In this document: in pieces, positions 21,522 through 35,000 of the stretch
How positions within the stretch are numbered: the first letter of the stretch is position 1
Layout: every line of letters starts with the position of its first letter
DNA from: Aphrocallistes beatrix
Lineage: Eukaryota > Porifera > Hexactinellida > Sceptrulophora > Aphrocallistidae
Length of the DNA stretch: 64,000 bases
Direction: 5' to 3'
Assembly (NCBI GenBank): GCA_963281255.1
Contig: OY725492.1
Location: 3,215,104-3,279,103 of the forward strand
Notes under the pieces: model-generated
The model's database searches: none
Told to the model about the DNA's origin: nothing
The model's input: only the letters and a program-made list of their open reading frames with translations
Position numbers and translations under genes: made by a program

Positions 21522-24500
21522 TCACAGCGTGGTTGATTTCTCTTGAGAACTGTACCCATCACTAATGAAGTAGTCTTCTCGTCCGGATAGATTGATGATG
21601 TCCAACATTTCTGGATCTAGCGGACTTGTATGTGCCTCCTTCGAACCCCAGAATTCAGGATTTTTAGTTTTTTCTACCAACTTGTATACTTCAGCATTAT
21701 ACGCCTCCCACAAAACAATGTCATGTTTCTTCGCCTTTTCAGTATTCACATGATTGGTATATTGCACAGGACTGTTCCTTGTTTCGATTAGCTCATCCAC
21801 CTCTACCCTCCTCGTGAAAATGCCTTCCTTTGAATGATAGGACAAGATGTCATAAAACTGATGTTCTGTTGCTTGATAGAACGGATGAACGAAATCCTAT
21901 TCAATAAATAGAACTAATAGAAATATACACGTATTAGATTCGCTATAACTCATGCTTTTATTAAAAGTTAGAATTCAAAACTCGGTTTATAATCTCTACC
22001 ATGCATTGTATACAGGTATAATTACTACTAGCTCGCTAGGAATTCCCTTCTAAATATCAATCTCATAGAAATCCATATGCCTAAATCGATGAATGTCATT
22101 ATGGCATAGTTTCCTTTTAAAGATTTTCGCGCGCCTGAGCACGATTAAACAAAAAATCAGAGTCCTTCACATAACTAGATAATTCCTTGATTATAAATGT
22201 CATGACTAAACCTTTGGTTTACGCATTTCTATACGAAGCTCAACACCAAAACTAAATTCTACTAGATTCCGTGAATTTTACTGTTGGACGGTTGCACGTA
22301 CCGTCATAACAAATATTACCGCACATTTTAACAGCTCTTTTTTGATTATTCGATTTATTCCAGTTAAAAAGGTTACACGAAGGTGCTATTTTATCGGTCA
22401 TGTAGAGATACCTAATTTCCGGGATGGGACCAAAGTACCTAATCATACAGTCGAGTCGATTCAGTATAATTGAGAATTTGTGACATCGATTAATCACGCC
22501 AACTACTTAAGTAGCTACAGTGCTTGTGCCAAATCTCTGAGGTTGTCGCATCTCGGAGGTCCCCCCCATATAACCATAAAAATACGAAATCACTGGATTT
22601 AGATGCAGTTACTTAAATGGTTGACGTGATTAATCAGTGTCACAATTACACTGAATCGACTCGACTGTATCAATAGGTACTTTGGTCCCGTCCCGGAAAT
22701 GAGGCAAGCCCTATTTTATCTCGATTAAGCAGACTCATTACTTTGATAGGATATAAATCGAATGTAGATTACCCAATAGTAGTAAGCCACAATGGACATA
22801 AGGTGAGCTTAGAATTTTCCTAAATGTCATATATTTATGCTGTAGCCTACTATGAATGAATAATGCATAATAGATTATTACATAAAATTAATAACCATTT
22901 TTTTCAGAATTTCCATCAATGACTTTGTTTATTCGGGAAAATAGTTGGGGACTTTTCATCTGGTAAACTATACATCTCGAGTTTTATTTAAAGAACAATT
23001 TTTATTATTATTTTGGATAGATAAAATCTATCCTCGAATGTGAAACAATAAGCAAAAGTAAAAAGGTATCTACTAGGAATCAAGTATTCGAATAACATAT
23101 ATCAACACTCACCTGTCCACAGCAAGCAACAAAACTGCCTCCCCTCAGTTGGAGCTGGGAAAGAAAGACGATCGGACCTTGAAATACATCCAAAACTGTC
23201 AACAATTCAGGATTTTTTGGGCCAATAGAAAACACTAGTATGCATCCAAACTGTGTTGACACCCACATCGTGTTAGATGATGCACACATTTTAGTACTTT
23301 TAAATTTATACCGATTCTTCTCATCTCCTTGAGAGTACTGGCTGTGTTCAGGGAGGAAGTTTGTTAAATCAAACTCAAAGATTTGCTCCTTTTTTATCGA
23401 ATCGAAAATGTATATGTGCGGCCGATATGAATCAAGGCACCATACTTGAGCAGTCGTCTGATGGGAGTCACGCGAATCCTCAATCACCGGAACCATTTGA
23501 CTTACACACGCCAGCATCTCCGTTTCTTGCTCAATCCTGTGGATATTAAACGTTTCCTTGCATAGAATCCTCATTTTTAGAGATGGTTTCTCGCTAATGA
23601 ACAATGTTGATATCCAGAGTTCGTTCCCGAGGGAGATGATGCATTCGATAGGATGGTCGATGATGCCTCTAATGATATATCCTGGGCTGAGAGAATCCAA
23701 TTGGTAGATGTATATATCAGATTCCAGTGTGAGATATATGTTGTTTTCATCTACACACATCGTTTTCACTTCGAATATTTCCTCATCAAGTTCTTTTTTG
23801 TCTTTTAGAGTCATTTCGAATCCAATAAATTCGAAGAGGACAATATAGCATCTGTATGATTTTCCTACATCTTTCAAAGTCAATATGATCTTATTGTCGT
23901 AAGAACACATTTGGAGAATTGATTTGTTTTTATAAAAATCTTCGTAAATCATATCTATTATCCTATTCCCTATGACGTCATAATAGCAGACTCGAGTGTA
24001 TAAGTCCGGACCTTGGAATGTTGTAGAGAAAGCATAGCATAGGACCTCTATGTCGCCTAAATGGGCTGTGCAAGATTTTATCGGATTGTAACTGGAGTTC
24101 TGCGGAAGAGATCTGTTCGAGTAGAGAAATTGGAGCGATGGGGAAGAAAGTGCAGTTAAAACTGATCCCATTTCCGGTCTTTTCTTGGGGTCTTGGCTCC
24201 AACATGCCTGTATTATTGGTAAGAGAGAAACGATCCCTTTCTCAAAGTTTTTCTGCCAATTTAATTCTGGACGCATCCCTTTAATTGTATATAAAGTGTC
24301 GGCCGTTCCCATTTCTCTGTAAGGGTTTCGTCCCGTGATCAAGTAGAGAAGGACTACTGCATATGAAAAAACATCAATTTTGTAGTCATGGGAAACCATC
24401 GTGTTTTGTGAGATTATTTCAGGCGCGCGGTATCCCTGAGTTCCATCCTTACTAGCTCTATTTTTGGAAAAATTTAAATCTGCAATCTTAACGTTTATAT

Positions 24501-27500
24501 AGGATGAAACTTGATCAGAAAAGACGAGAATGTTCTCAGGTTTAAGATCATGATGTATCAATGGAACATCTTTAACATGTGTATGTAGGAAATCGATACC
24601 TGCAGCCATCTGCTGAGCAATTCTCAGATAGAGAATACGGGGTTTGAGAGTATTTTTTAGAAAAGCTGCCAAATCTCCAAAAGGAGCAAACGTTAATACC
24701 ATAAAACATCTCGGCAGCGCAGAAGAAGATACACCGATGACATCGATCAAACAAGAATGTCGATATTCTAAGAGCATTTTAGCCTCTGTGAACATTTCGT
24801 GATAGACTCGCAACTTTGGGTCACCATCATTGCATTTGAACTCTTTCACTGCCACATGTCTTTTCAAAAAAGTTCCTTTATACACAGTACTGCAGCCTCC
24901 TCTACCAAGCCTCGTAGACTCTGGATTATAAGGCATCTCTGTAAATGTATGACCTTGATAGTTCTTCTCTAGATGTAAATCCGGCGCGAATTCAGCTAGA
25001 ATCTCCTCCGACATCCAACCTTGGCTAATTTCGCATATTTCATTGAACTCTTTCTTGATTATCTTCTCGAATATGGGAAGTAGTTTATAAAATGAATCAA
25101 CAAGAAATGGATTCGTTTCATCATTCGTTGTTTTGTGAGGGATAGCTAAGAGATCTTTTATGTTGCGATGATTCTCTTGCTGATTATATAATATTGTCTT
25201 TACTCGAAATAGGAAGGTTTCACCAATTTTATTTCGATCTCTAGCGAAGACTATTTCAACTCCCTTTTCACTATTGTTTTCATAAGCTTGCACAAGTAGT
25301 TTGATTTCATTTTTTGAATCCTGGTAGAGGAGATGATCTTTCCAAATAGATAGTGACCTTGTTCTATCATCTGATGCGAACTCCATGTCTTGAGCTGAAA
25401 TAGCATTCATCACATCTCCGCGAATATAAGAATTGGAGTTAGAGTCACTTGGCTCATTGGGAAAGTATCCCTCCGATTTAGCATTGCCATTTATTGTGGT
25501 CTGTAGTAGACGCATCTCATAGAGAATATCTACGATTAGTCTATTACAAAAATTGTCAGACATCTGATTAATTAGAAAAATTCTCTGGATATATCCGTTA
25601 TCCTTAATCTTTTCTGAAGATTTTGGTGAAAAGAATTGTTCGATATCAATTTCCTTCGTCAGCTTTGGCAATCGAGAAGGTATGATGTACAGCTGAGGGG
25701 AAAGCCTCATAACTATGTTCACCTTTCTGAGGAGGAGTATGTAGTCTTCACTGTGCTTTGGCTTGATGGGATAGGGATGTTCCTGGATGTAGTCGACAAA
25801 GTTTTGTAAAACGAGTAATCCTGATTTGATATACGGCTTTTCTTCATCCAGTACGATGTCCACAAGAGTGCTGTACAATGAGCCGAGATCCAATACAATT
25901 GGCGTATCCCGCAGTTCTTTAAGATAATCTATCAGACCAAACCTCTCCAACATGTTCAAGAAATCTTCGATACGATCTGTTTGCTTCAAACTTTCGACTA
26001 ATTCATGTGCAGGCGTTTCTTTGAAGAGGTCAATGAATGTGTCTATGCTAATGATTTTATCGCGTGTCTGTTCACGTCTTTGTTTTATTGTATTTCCTAT
26101 AAAACACTTAAAAATGGTTGAATATTCTGAAGAAATTCCGTCATCTTCCACTGTTACGTAGTTATAAAACTGTCGAGATGAACGTAATTTCCTAAAATTC
26201 CCAGATAAAATAAGGTCTCTAATAGTGCTTATTTGATTTTCCCTATATAGTGAAAATGTTTTTTCGCTAATTTTCATTTTGTCATCATTGTTCTCTTTGG
26301 GAATATTATATGCAATGACGGTCACCCAACTGAGCCAAGGAAACTCATCTTTCTCGTAAGAAGGATACATCTTACTAATTTCCTCGATCCACTCTTCCAC
26401 TGATTTACTGATTCCTTGTTCGAAATCAACGACAATAAATATCAAAGAGCGTACGTAGCATAGTTTTTTTAAAACTTTTGACATCACTTCAATATTGTGA
26501 TTTCTTACATTCCACAATTTTAGACTTGCCCAATGTGTATCGGCTATTCTAGGATTCTCCCAATCAATTAGCTGAAAAGCATTCTCTTTGTCTTCGCAAG
26601 TAAAATTTGATCTGTCCAAGAATCTTCTCAAGAACTTCATGCGAATCTCCTCATCTTCCCCGATGCAGAATATCTTAGTCGCATTTATCTGTCTACCACC
26701 TCGAATGCATTCTATGATCTCTTTCGTTATACTCTTCTCATTACCGCTGTGAGAGTTGCTCACTGATAGAGACGGGAACTGTTTGAGATCGAGCTGTATC
26801 TTCACTATATCTCTAAAGTCCCCAATAAAGGATGGAAGGTTTTTTATTCTCGGGTTACTTCTTATATCTAGTTCAGCTAGCTCGACAGACTTAGCCAAAA
26901 AAGTAGGTATCCTGGTTAGCTGGTTGTGTGATAGATCTATAGTTGATAGTCTTGACATGAACATCTCGTTACTAATATCTTTAATTTTATTGTTATTTAG
27001 GAATAGCTTTCCTAAACTCTGGCAGATTAAACGACCTTCATTTTTATTTTGAGTAAACCCAGACGATTCGTTGTGTGACAGATCGAGAGACTTCAAACTC
27101 TCGAGTGTTAGGATCTGACAGGGGATGTGATTTGTTAAATTATTGTGTGACAAATCCAACTTTTCTACACAACTTAGATTGAGAATAGGTTTTGGAATCG
27201 ACCTTAAAAGATTGTGTGAAAGGTTTAGGGTTGTAGCATTACGGATCACGTCTATTTCAAATAGTTTTTCTGGAATTTTTCCAATCTTTAAGCTGTACCA
27301 GTTTACTAGCTCACGAGATACATTGTGCTGCTTGAGCATCCATTCTAAATACTGATCTATGTTTGAGGAAGGTCGTTGAATAGCAATTCGGATTGGGAAC
27401 TTGAGTGAGATTTTCACACTTTCCCTTTCTAGCTTTGTTTCTTCAATGACTCTGTTGATACAACTAACGGAAGAAATCTGTAATCTCTCCTTAAAAATTT

Positions 27501-29132
27501 GGCTCCATTTTTCAGAAATCTGTCTCATGAAAAGAAGACAATTTACTATTTCCTTGGCATCATGGACTATAGCACGAATCAGCAACATGTACCACCCCAA
27601 AAAATAAAGTTTTCTGTTTTCGCAGCAATAGATGATCTGTTCAGGAAAAGAGTTGTTGTTGAGGTATATTATTAATCCCAATATGTCTATTGTACTGGCA
27701 ACACTTGGATCTGTTATTTTAATAAATTTTCCCAATAGTGCCTCAATACATTCTTTATAGATTTTTTCACGTTCACCTTTGTCATGATTTTGAAAATTAG
27801 CTAAAAGTTCACGTATTTGAAGTTGCACTTTACTTCTCTTTTGCGTTTCTCCATGTGGGATATCAAGGTATAACCGTATCGTTCTTTTCAAATCTAAAAA
27901 TTAAAAATCGTTACCAAAGTAAGAATTGTGATCCTAATGTGAACTAGTCAACTCGTACCAAGTCCCAACTACCAAGAAGTCAACTCGTAACACTACCAAA
28001 AATGAAATGTAAGATTTCTACAGCATTTTGGATGGGATAAGCTGTAAGAACACAGCGAAAAGCAGGATTTTCTGTTGACTTGGTAGTTGGTACGATTCGA
28101 CTGGCATTCATCCTAATTACCTCACAAAATGTTATACCTCTAAGCAGGCTTTCATCCAGGCGTACTGGGCGCGCCTAGAGGCGCGTATTTGGTCCCATGG
28201 ATCATAATTAGGCGTATGATTTAGGCGCGCGGCATACGCCTACTTAGGCACGTGGCATAAAACATATATACAAATGCAGAGTCTAGGCGCGTAGAAAAAT
28301 GGTGGCGCCCATTTAGGCGTATGACTTTGGAAAGCTGGATGAAACCCTGCCTCTAAGCCACTTCTTATGGGCAGTGCTTCCCTCAGGATTATTGTAAAGC
28401 GCGTTAATTTTTTGTGCTGTTTATCCCGTTAAATTGGAGTATACAAGTATTACTACAAAAGCACGTATTCGGCAAGATTAAGCGCGTTATATAACGCGCT
28501 TAACTCTCTGCGGGAAACACTACTTACGGCTATGCCCAATTCCCTGGACGGGACGGATTGTACCGTCCTGGAGACAGGTGCGTACCTAGATTTTCTGGAA
28601 TGGCCCGCCCAGAGAATTAGGCATGGCCACTACTTGCGATTGTTTACCATAAGCTTAGTCCAATTATATAAGGATACACAGTACTTCAACGAGTATGAAT
28701 TCGGCTAGATTGAGAAACAAGTTCAAATTACGTACTTTCCTTCTTTAGGAGATTGGCAATTCTTTTATTACCGTTATCAGTCGCGGTAACGGTAGGCGTT
28801 TTCCCAAATGCGTCCTTTGCATTGATATCTGCATTATATCCGATCAAGCACTCGACACATTCATGAAACCCGAAAGAGACAGCCAGATGTAGCGGCGTGT
28901 AGTTACTGCTGGCCCGAATATTAACATAGTTTTCTATGTGATTCAGGTCCAGCAGGTATTTGATGACACTTTTCTGATTCCCAGTAGCAGCTGAATGCAG
29001 CGGAGTATACCCGTAGAGACCTGTGCTTCTCTCTAAATTGTTTCTAAGCTCTGCTTTCTCATCCAGTCTCCGTAGCTCAGATATTTCACCGTCACTGCAA
29101 TACTTGTTTATGCTCCTGATGCTCGACGTCAT
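21522..29132 (-). CDS. LRRK1-like ROCO kinase (ANK-LRR-ROC-COR-kinase-WD40)
   Basis: Proposed exons 29132-28736, 27893-23113 and 21896-21522 (join phases 1/2 and 0/0), about 1,850 residues. Exon 1 carries ankyrin repeats (YGYTPLHSAATG, YTPLHLAVSFG). Exon 2 holds leucine-rich repeats (about residues 340-510), ROC (525-690), COR (730-1060), a kinase domain (1130-1380) and WD40-like repeats. The kinase has a Gly loop (LGRGGCSTVYKG), Lys1149 in VAVK and HHDLKPEN with Asp1248. DFG is DLN (Asp1271). The ROC P-loop is lost: CIGEDEEIRMKF lacks the GK[ST] signature, and the DxxG switch reads WNVRNH. Family members are Ser/Thr kinases in vesicle and cytoskeleton signalling. The large frame starts with TTG at an acceptor, so it is an internal exon. 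A GTGAGT donor after 23113 shows the gene continues; the third exon fits the phase, but its link is inference. Upstream exons are possible, since an acceptor at 29174-29175 is in frame. LRRK-type is sure; the orthologue is not. Confidence 0.85.
22413..22712. repeat. Inverted duplication inside the LRRK-like intron
   Basis: About 90 bases at 22413-22521 are the reverse complement of 22605-22712 (for example actgaatcgactcgactgta and tactttggtccc). The loop holds a C-rich patch. An open minus-strand frame in the left arm is judged to be chance, because the same DNA is non-coding in the other arm. Confidence 0.6.
28145..28349. mobile_element. hAT-type MITE with intact 8-base target duplication
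   Basis: 205 bases with ends CAGGCTTTCATCCAG and CTGGATGAAACCCTG, flanked by cctctaag at 28137-28144 and 28350-28357. The interior is rich in ggcgcgcc and aggcgtatga motifs. It sits in the intron between the ankyrin exon and the large exon of the LRRK-like gene. The same end occurs at 5537. Confidence 0.85.
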
Positions 29133-29173
29133 TGAACTTGTTATCAAATGGCTGTAATGATCTATAGAAATTT

Positions 29174-30594
29174 CTGAAATAAAATCTAAGAGTATATTTT
29201 ATATATGTTCGCGTCAAGTAGGAATTCCTGCTTGGCGCAGCAAAATTGGAATAATTTGTGTTGAAATATTCCTTAATTTCCAACTTAGCACTGCACAAAG
29301 TAGGAATTACACATTGAAAGTATTTATTTGCAATTTATTTGAGGGTAATACTAGGAGTTTCAGCATTGCATACGTTGAATCACAGGGGATTAGCCCCCCT
29401 GAAAATATTTTAGACTTATTTTACCCTCTCTCCCCCCCCCGAGGTTCGGAAGTCTATCCAACCCTGTAGCAATCCCTCAAGGGGGATAGCACCCCCCCTC
29501 TGAAAATATTTTAGGCCTTCTTAGCCCCCCTCTGAGATCCAACCCTGACTACGGGAATAAATGTATTTACTAACCACTAAATACTTCATAAAATAACATA
29601 TTTTGGGCTATATTTTAAAATCATGCAATTAAAGTGTCGAGGAACTCTATAGTATTTTATTTTAATTCATTATTTACGGATTTAAAATTACTCAACTTTG
29701 AGATTTTCAACTCAATTCTTTTTCCTGTAAATATAATCCTGTGCAGTCTAACATAGATTGTCATCGACCATTATTGTTATATCAGATGGAGATTAATGGC
29801 GAAAGTATATCTCTCACATATAACAATAATTATAAGAGTTAAAATATTTATAACTGAGAAATTTCAATGTGTATTAAATGGTGATTTATTGAGATTGAAC
29901 TATTTTGTAATTTCTATATTTCTAAGGACAAACACACTGAACTGTAAATGATGTACTTTTTCTTGTTTTAGGGCTTGCGAGCATCAGTATCATTCACTGT
30001 ATCTAATCTCTCCATGACAATGTGTAATAATTTGATATATGCATGAGCAATCAATTCAATGTTACAACCTTATATACATATATTATGCAAGGAGAGGTAG
30101 GAAGAACTCTCTCTACGTGACTACTTGAATTACTCCATCTAATTTCGATGTGGCTACTGAGTGAGCACTTGAGACACTTCATAACATCCAGATTATATTT
30201 CATTTGCAGTTAATTAATATATTAGGACCATTAACTAATTCTATTGAACTGTATTTTTCCTATAAAAGATTCAGTTGAAAAAAAAGTTCAAGTCTCTATA
30301 ACCTCCACCTTTTATTTTCTGATTTCACGCTTGGTTACTGTTATTTGATAAATTATTTCGTCTAAAAGAGTAAGCAAAATATTATTCCAATCAATATATT
30401 CGCCTATCAATGCATTTAGTTTCTATCTTTTCTTAGAATTACCTCGCATTGGTTATAATGATTTAGGAGAGGTGTTGAGAAGTTTGTAGCACTTGCGCTG
30501 CTCTTTCTCAGCAGTGCTCGGGATAGTTAATCAGACTGTTATTCCTTATTTTGTGATATGTGAAAGCGATTATAACAACAGCATTTGATGGCTT
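29174..30594. other. Intergenic, with a C-rich duplicated patch
   Basis: 5' flank of the LRRK-like gene. 29385-29557 holds two similar C-rich segments, each with an agccccc-type run and ctgaaaatattttag, and with caaccctg at two places; this may be a worn transposon. The remainder is AT-rich with nothing recognised. Confidence 0.4.
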
Positions 30595-30598
30595 TTAA

Positions 30599-30699
30599 CC
30601 GTAGAATGCCCAGAGGGGACACAGTGTCCTCGATATCGCGGATGTCTCCCAGCCATTTTCTATGGCACTGAAGCCATATAAATGCTGGGTATTCTACGG
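30599..30699. mobile_element. piggyBac-like MITE, 101 bases, TTAA flanks
   Basis: Ends CCGTAGAATGCCCAG and CTGGGTATTCTACGG form a 15-base inverted repeat with one mismatch. TTAA lies immediately outside both ends (30595-30598 and 30700-30703). TTAA targets and CC-starting ends are the hallmark of piggyBac. No ORF; good preservation suggests a fairly recent insertion. Confidence 0.78.
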
Positions 30700-30703
30700 T
30701 TAA

Positions 30704-31520
30704 ATATTGATTGGAATTCGATTCAGGAGACCTGAAACAGAATTTGTGGTTGATGGTTATTAAATACTTACCTTACTTATATACAGGTAAACTTCTAAAT
30801 CCGGCACCTCCGATATGCAGCACAAACCCATTCCCCCGATTGACATTCCTATCCTATAAATAATGCTTTTTGAGCCCCGAGATCCGGCACAAGTGCCTAC
30901 TCCCAATTGTGTCGCATCTCGGTGGTTTATCTGAATCACTAAATACCAATCTTATAACTTTATTCTTGACAATGACCAAACCATTTAGTATATTACATTT
31001 ATTTATAAATACAACTATCTTTATAAAATATAATCCGTATATATTAATAAGCTGATTAATTCTCTGTATTTCAACTGGCTAGATCTGTCATTTTAAAGCA
31101 GAGGATTAGAAGAGTGCACTGCAAGTGCATTCTCTCATTAGTGTACAGTTCTATCTAATACGTATACTACGCACTAATATTTTATTCATTATTTCCTTAT
31201 TTTGAATAGTAGGCTAATTATATCCCAATTAGAAAAATGCGTAGGCTTATATCAAGAATGCCTCGTTGCTCTTATTTAAAATAGTCACTTCTAGCTTAGA
31301 ATTATAAATACGTTTAATGTACTTAAGTATGCTTTCATTTTTTTGAGGGAGCAAATATTTGCAAACAGGCTGAGCGGAGCACCGTACTCTTGCTAGAAGA
31401 CAGTCGTAGCTGGACGGACTGGATAAGTCTCGGCGAGGGCGGACCTTTATGGCAATCCTAACTAATCCGAAAGGACTGTACTGGTTATGGGGTGACAAAT
31501 TCACATTTGAAGTATGTTAG
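30704..31520. other. Intergenic, nothing firm
   Basis: AT-rich. A stretch near 30787-30925 (ccggcacctccg, tgtcgcatctcgg) shares short words with 22520-22560 and may be an old repeat. A minus-strand frame at 31247-31504 has no recognisable domain. Confidence 0.35.
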
Positions 31521-31527
31521 ATAATAC

Positions 31528-31604
31528 AAGCGGGCTTCGCTTGCTTGCGCTGCGCGGCTGGCGGATATATTGTCTGCCGGAGGCGCCCTTTGGGCGCCTA
31601 GGAT
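31528..31604 (+). repeat. GC-rich palindromic motif, copy 2
   Basis: gggcttcgcttgcttgcgct, then ctggcgg...ctgccgg and ggcgccctttgggcgcc form two GC-rich stems in an AT-rich spacer. The first part matches 2695-2746. Confidence 0.5.
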
Positions 31605-32098
31605 CACATTGATTAATTATATATTAGATAGCATCTCTAAATACGTCAGTCTTACTGTTATGATCGATTTCGTTCGAAAAATCACAAATTTTTGATGCGT
31701 AATGATGACGTCATAGCAGTGATGAGTCATTATATTTGATATATATTAATATACACATTCTATTAAAATTTCAGCCTTCTATCACCTAAAATGGCTGAGT
31801 TATAGTCGAGAAAGTGAAATTTCTAATAATTAAAAAAGGTGACAATGACGTCATAATTCCATGATGAGTCGACATTTTCGTCTGAGGTCAGAACTTAGTG
31901 GATATGCCCACATGCCAAAAATCACCTTCTGTGCCTGGTAGTTTCTTCAATCAATTCGTTACAGATATACGTACGTATATAGTATGTATACACAACAAGT
32001 ACATTGATCTAGTTTTTAATAATAAAGATACTTTAAAATGCTAACTTCCCCTCACTTAATATGTGCTAATTTATTGTATCCAACGAGTTAGTTTGAGG
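31605..32098. other. Intergenic, 5' flank of the VPS10 receptor
   Basis: AT-rich; tgatgacgtcat at 31703 and atgacgtcat at 31849 are CRE/ATF-like palindromes, a weak hint of a promoter. No gene. Confidence 0.35.
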
Positions 32099-35000
32099 AT
32101 GAACGTGCTTCACTGCTTAGTCCTGCTATCTGCAACCTTAGTTGTGTATGGAATTCGTTTTGACGGTATCAACCAATATCTGAACATTGAAAAGTCTTTG
32201 TACAAATTCGTACAACACCCGATAGAGAGGCAGCACGTAGTCTCCTCCCTTGACCAATCAATTGTGGAAGAATTGAACCCGAAACAGAGCAATGACAAAG
32301 CGCCTCACTCGCGTCGCAGGCGTTCTATTAACTACCCTGATATTGAGGAAAATAAGAAAATAGACACTTCCAATTTCACCTTTGCAGAGAACCACAATCT
32401 CGCATTCATTGCTTGGTCTGGGAAGTCGAACAGTGACACTATCGTCACCTTATTCCGCGACTACTACGTCACAGCCGGGAGCACCAGCAGTGTGTGGGTG
32501 TCCCACGACTACGGAAAGACCTACCACAACCTGACCGCCAAGTTCCTGAATGAGAGTGGAGCTAGCGTGCGACTGGACGGGTTCCTGGATAGTCCTGATG
32601 ACTACAAGGACTACATTTTCTTCTCGCTGGAAGACAAGGCTATATTCACCTCACAGGATGAAGCTCAGACGTTCCACTACCACAAACTAGCATTCACACC
32701 CTCTGTCCTCGTCACTCACCCGAAAAACGGAAGTATTCTTGTCGCCTACGACATGACTGACCATCAAGCTTATGTCTCACTTGACTTTGGAGAATATTGG
32801 AATAACTTCTCTAGTCTACTCCCAGGTGAATCCATAGGCGGAGTGTACTGGGGCGCAGAGTTCGGACAGGATGGAGTTATTTACGTGGCTGCAGAGCAGA
32901 GCAACAAACTCTTCAACATCTACAAGACTGACTTGCACCTGAGTAAGAAGGAAGCTCTGTTTTCTTTCTCAGTCCACGAGTTCGACATCGCCAATGAATA
33001 CCTGTACGCAGTCCGCGTGAAGGATAGCGCTTCTTCCTCCAAGACACTGCTCGTGTCGTTTGACGGGGGATCTTTCAGAGAGGCAGAGTTCTCCTCCGTT
33101 GCAGACGACCCACTGGCACGACTGCTGGAGAGGAGCTACTACGTGGCGGACGGGTCTGAGGGACAGCTAGTGGTGGCAGTGAATCACCATAGCAACCTGA
33201 CCAACCTCTACATCTCCGAGTCGAGAGGCATCCGCTTCAGCCTCTCGCTAGAGCGAGTGCTCTACCACGACCCCAACCTCACGGACGTGTCCAGCTCCTG
33301 GGTCTACCGAGTCAGGAACTCCAAGCTCCTCGACTTCCACAAGGCGGGCGGTCTCCGGGGCATCTACGTCGCCACTCAGCTGACCGTCGGGTCTGTGGGG
33401 GGTCGCTACCTCAGGACTGTTATCAGCTACGACAAGGGCGGGGAATGGGACAGGATTTCTCCTCCCAATGTGAGGTATGACGACACTGCCATCACCTGTA
33501 GCCCTCCTGTCTGCTACCTCAACCTGGCCTCCCAGTTCTCCAGCATATACTACAGCTACCGGACGGAGCCCATCCTCTCCAAGAACTCCACGCCCGGGGT
33601 CATCATGGCCACGGGCAACGTCGGACAGAACCTATACGTCTATGGAGACTTGATGGTCTCCAACACAGCTGGCGCCACCTGGAGAAGCGCTCTACCAGGC
33701 TTCAACTACTATCAGTTCGGAGACAACGGCGGTTTCATGATAGCCACCCTGAAGTACTACCACGGCGCCGTGAACTACGTCTACTACAGCCTGGATGAGG
33801 GCATGAACTGGCAGAAGTATAACTTCAGTCAGCGCGGACTGATGATCTGGGGGCTGCTCACAGAGCCGGGAGAGTACACGACTGAGGTAGCGCTATACGG
33901 CTCCACCACCTACTACCAGAATAATTTCGAGTGGGTGGTGGTCAGGATAGATATGAGGGGAGTGCTGGGGAGAAATTGCACTCAGAGCGATTACAATCTG
34001 TGGTCTCCTTCCGATGACATTCCGAACAGGGACTGTCTCCTCGGCTCCAGGTTACAGTACGAGAGGAAGAAGGTTAGCGTCCACTGCTACCAGGGACTGG
34101 ACTTCATGAGAAACGTCACAAGCCAGCTGTGTCCATGCGATCGGATCGACTACGAGTGTGACTTCGGGTTTGACCTCGTGGAGAATGAGTTCTGCTACCC
34201 GTCGGACAACCTTCCCATCGTTCCTTCCAACTGCACCCCGTATTCCAGCTATCCGCGCAGCAAGGGCTACAGGAAGATCGCCGGGGACCAGTGCACCGGG
34301 GAGGATGACGCGTTCTCTCCAGTCACGACCCCCTGTCCTGGAGGGAACTCGCACTTCTATCTGGACGTGAGTGCAGCGGGACTCATTCAGGACGAGGTAC
34401 TGTACTCCGTGCCAGACAATACTAGGGTGGTGATAACCGCGCATATACACAACCTTTCTCTGTGGAACCACACCTTCCTATGGTCGATAGATAACAAGCT
34501 AATTCACTCGAACGATGAGCACCTACCTTACACGTTCACACAGGCTAAGACCTATCTGGTCAGTCTCACGATATTCTCACAAGTGTACACTGCCTCCAAT
34601 TCCACGCTGATTCGAGTCCTGAACAAAATCGACCCATCCCTCTTCTCTATTCAAGCCTCCGACGCAGTTACTAACAAGGCGACTCAGGTTTCCGCCGTGC
34701 TGCCTGCGAATACGGACAGCTACGGACAACTCACTTTCAATTGGAGTTGGAAGTCTGGCGATCAGAGCTCGCAAGCCTCAACTCTGAGTCCTTCACACAG
34801 CATAAACTTCGCATCTGCAGGCGCTTATCAGATATCCCTCACAGTCATGAACGCAGTGAGCAGCTCCTCCATCCCCTCCAAGACCATCCAAGTCTACAGC
34901 CCCAGCATCTCCGGATTCAAAACCCAATACGTCACCAACTCTCTCCAGGTAGAGTGGACTCAGCCCCAAATCGCCTTCGCTTATTCCTACGCCATCATCG

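Noticed and set aside
22252-22497. Minus-strand 81-codon frame as an exon
   Set aside because: It lies in one arm of an inverted duplication whose other arm is non-coding, and it has no domain.
27889-27891. TTG at the start of the large LRRK-like frame as a translation start
   Set aside because: It sits two bases after a clear acceptor and the ankyrin exon joins in phase, so it is the inside of the gene.
29385-29557. Intact hAT element with CAGGG ends
   Set aside because: The caaccctg words recur, but no matching target duplication or clean terminal repeat pair could be found.
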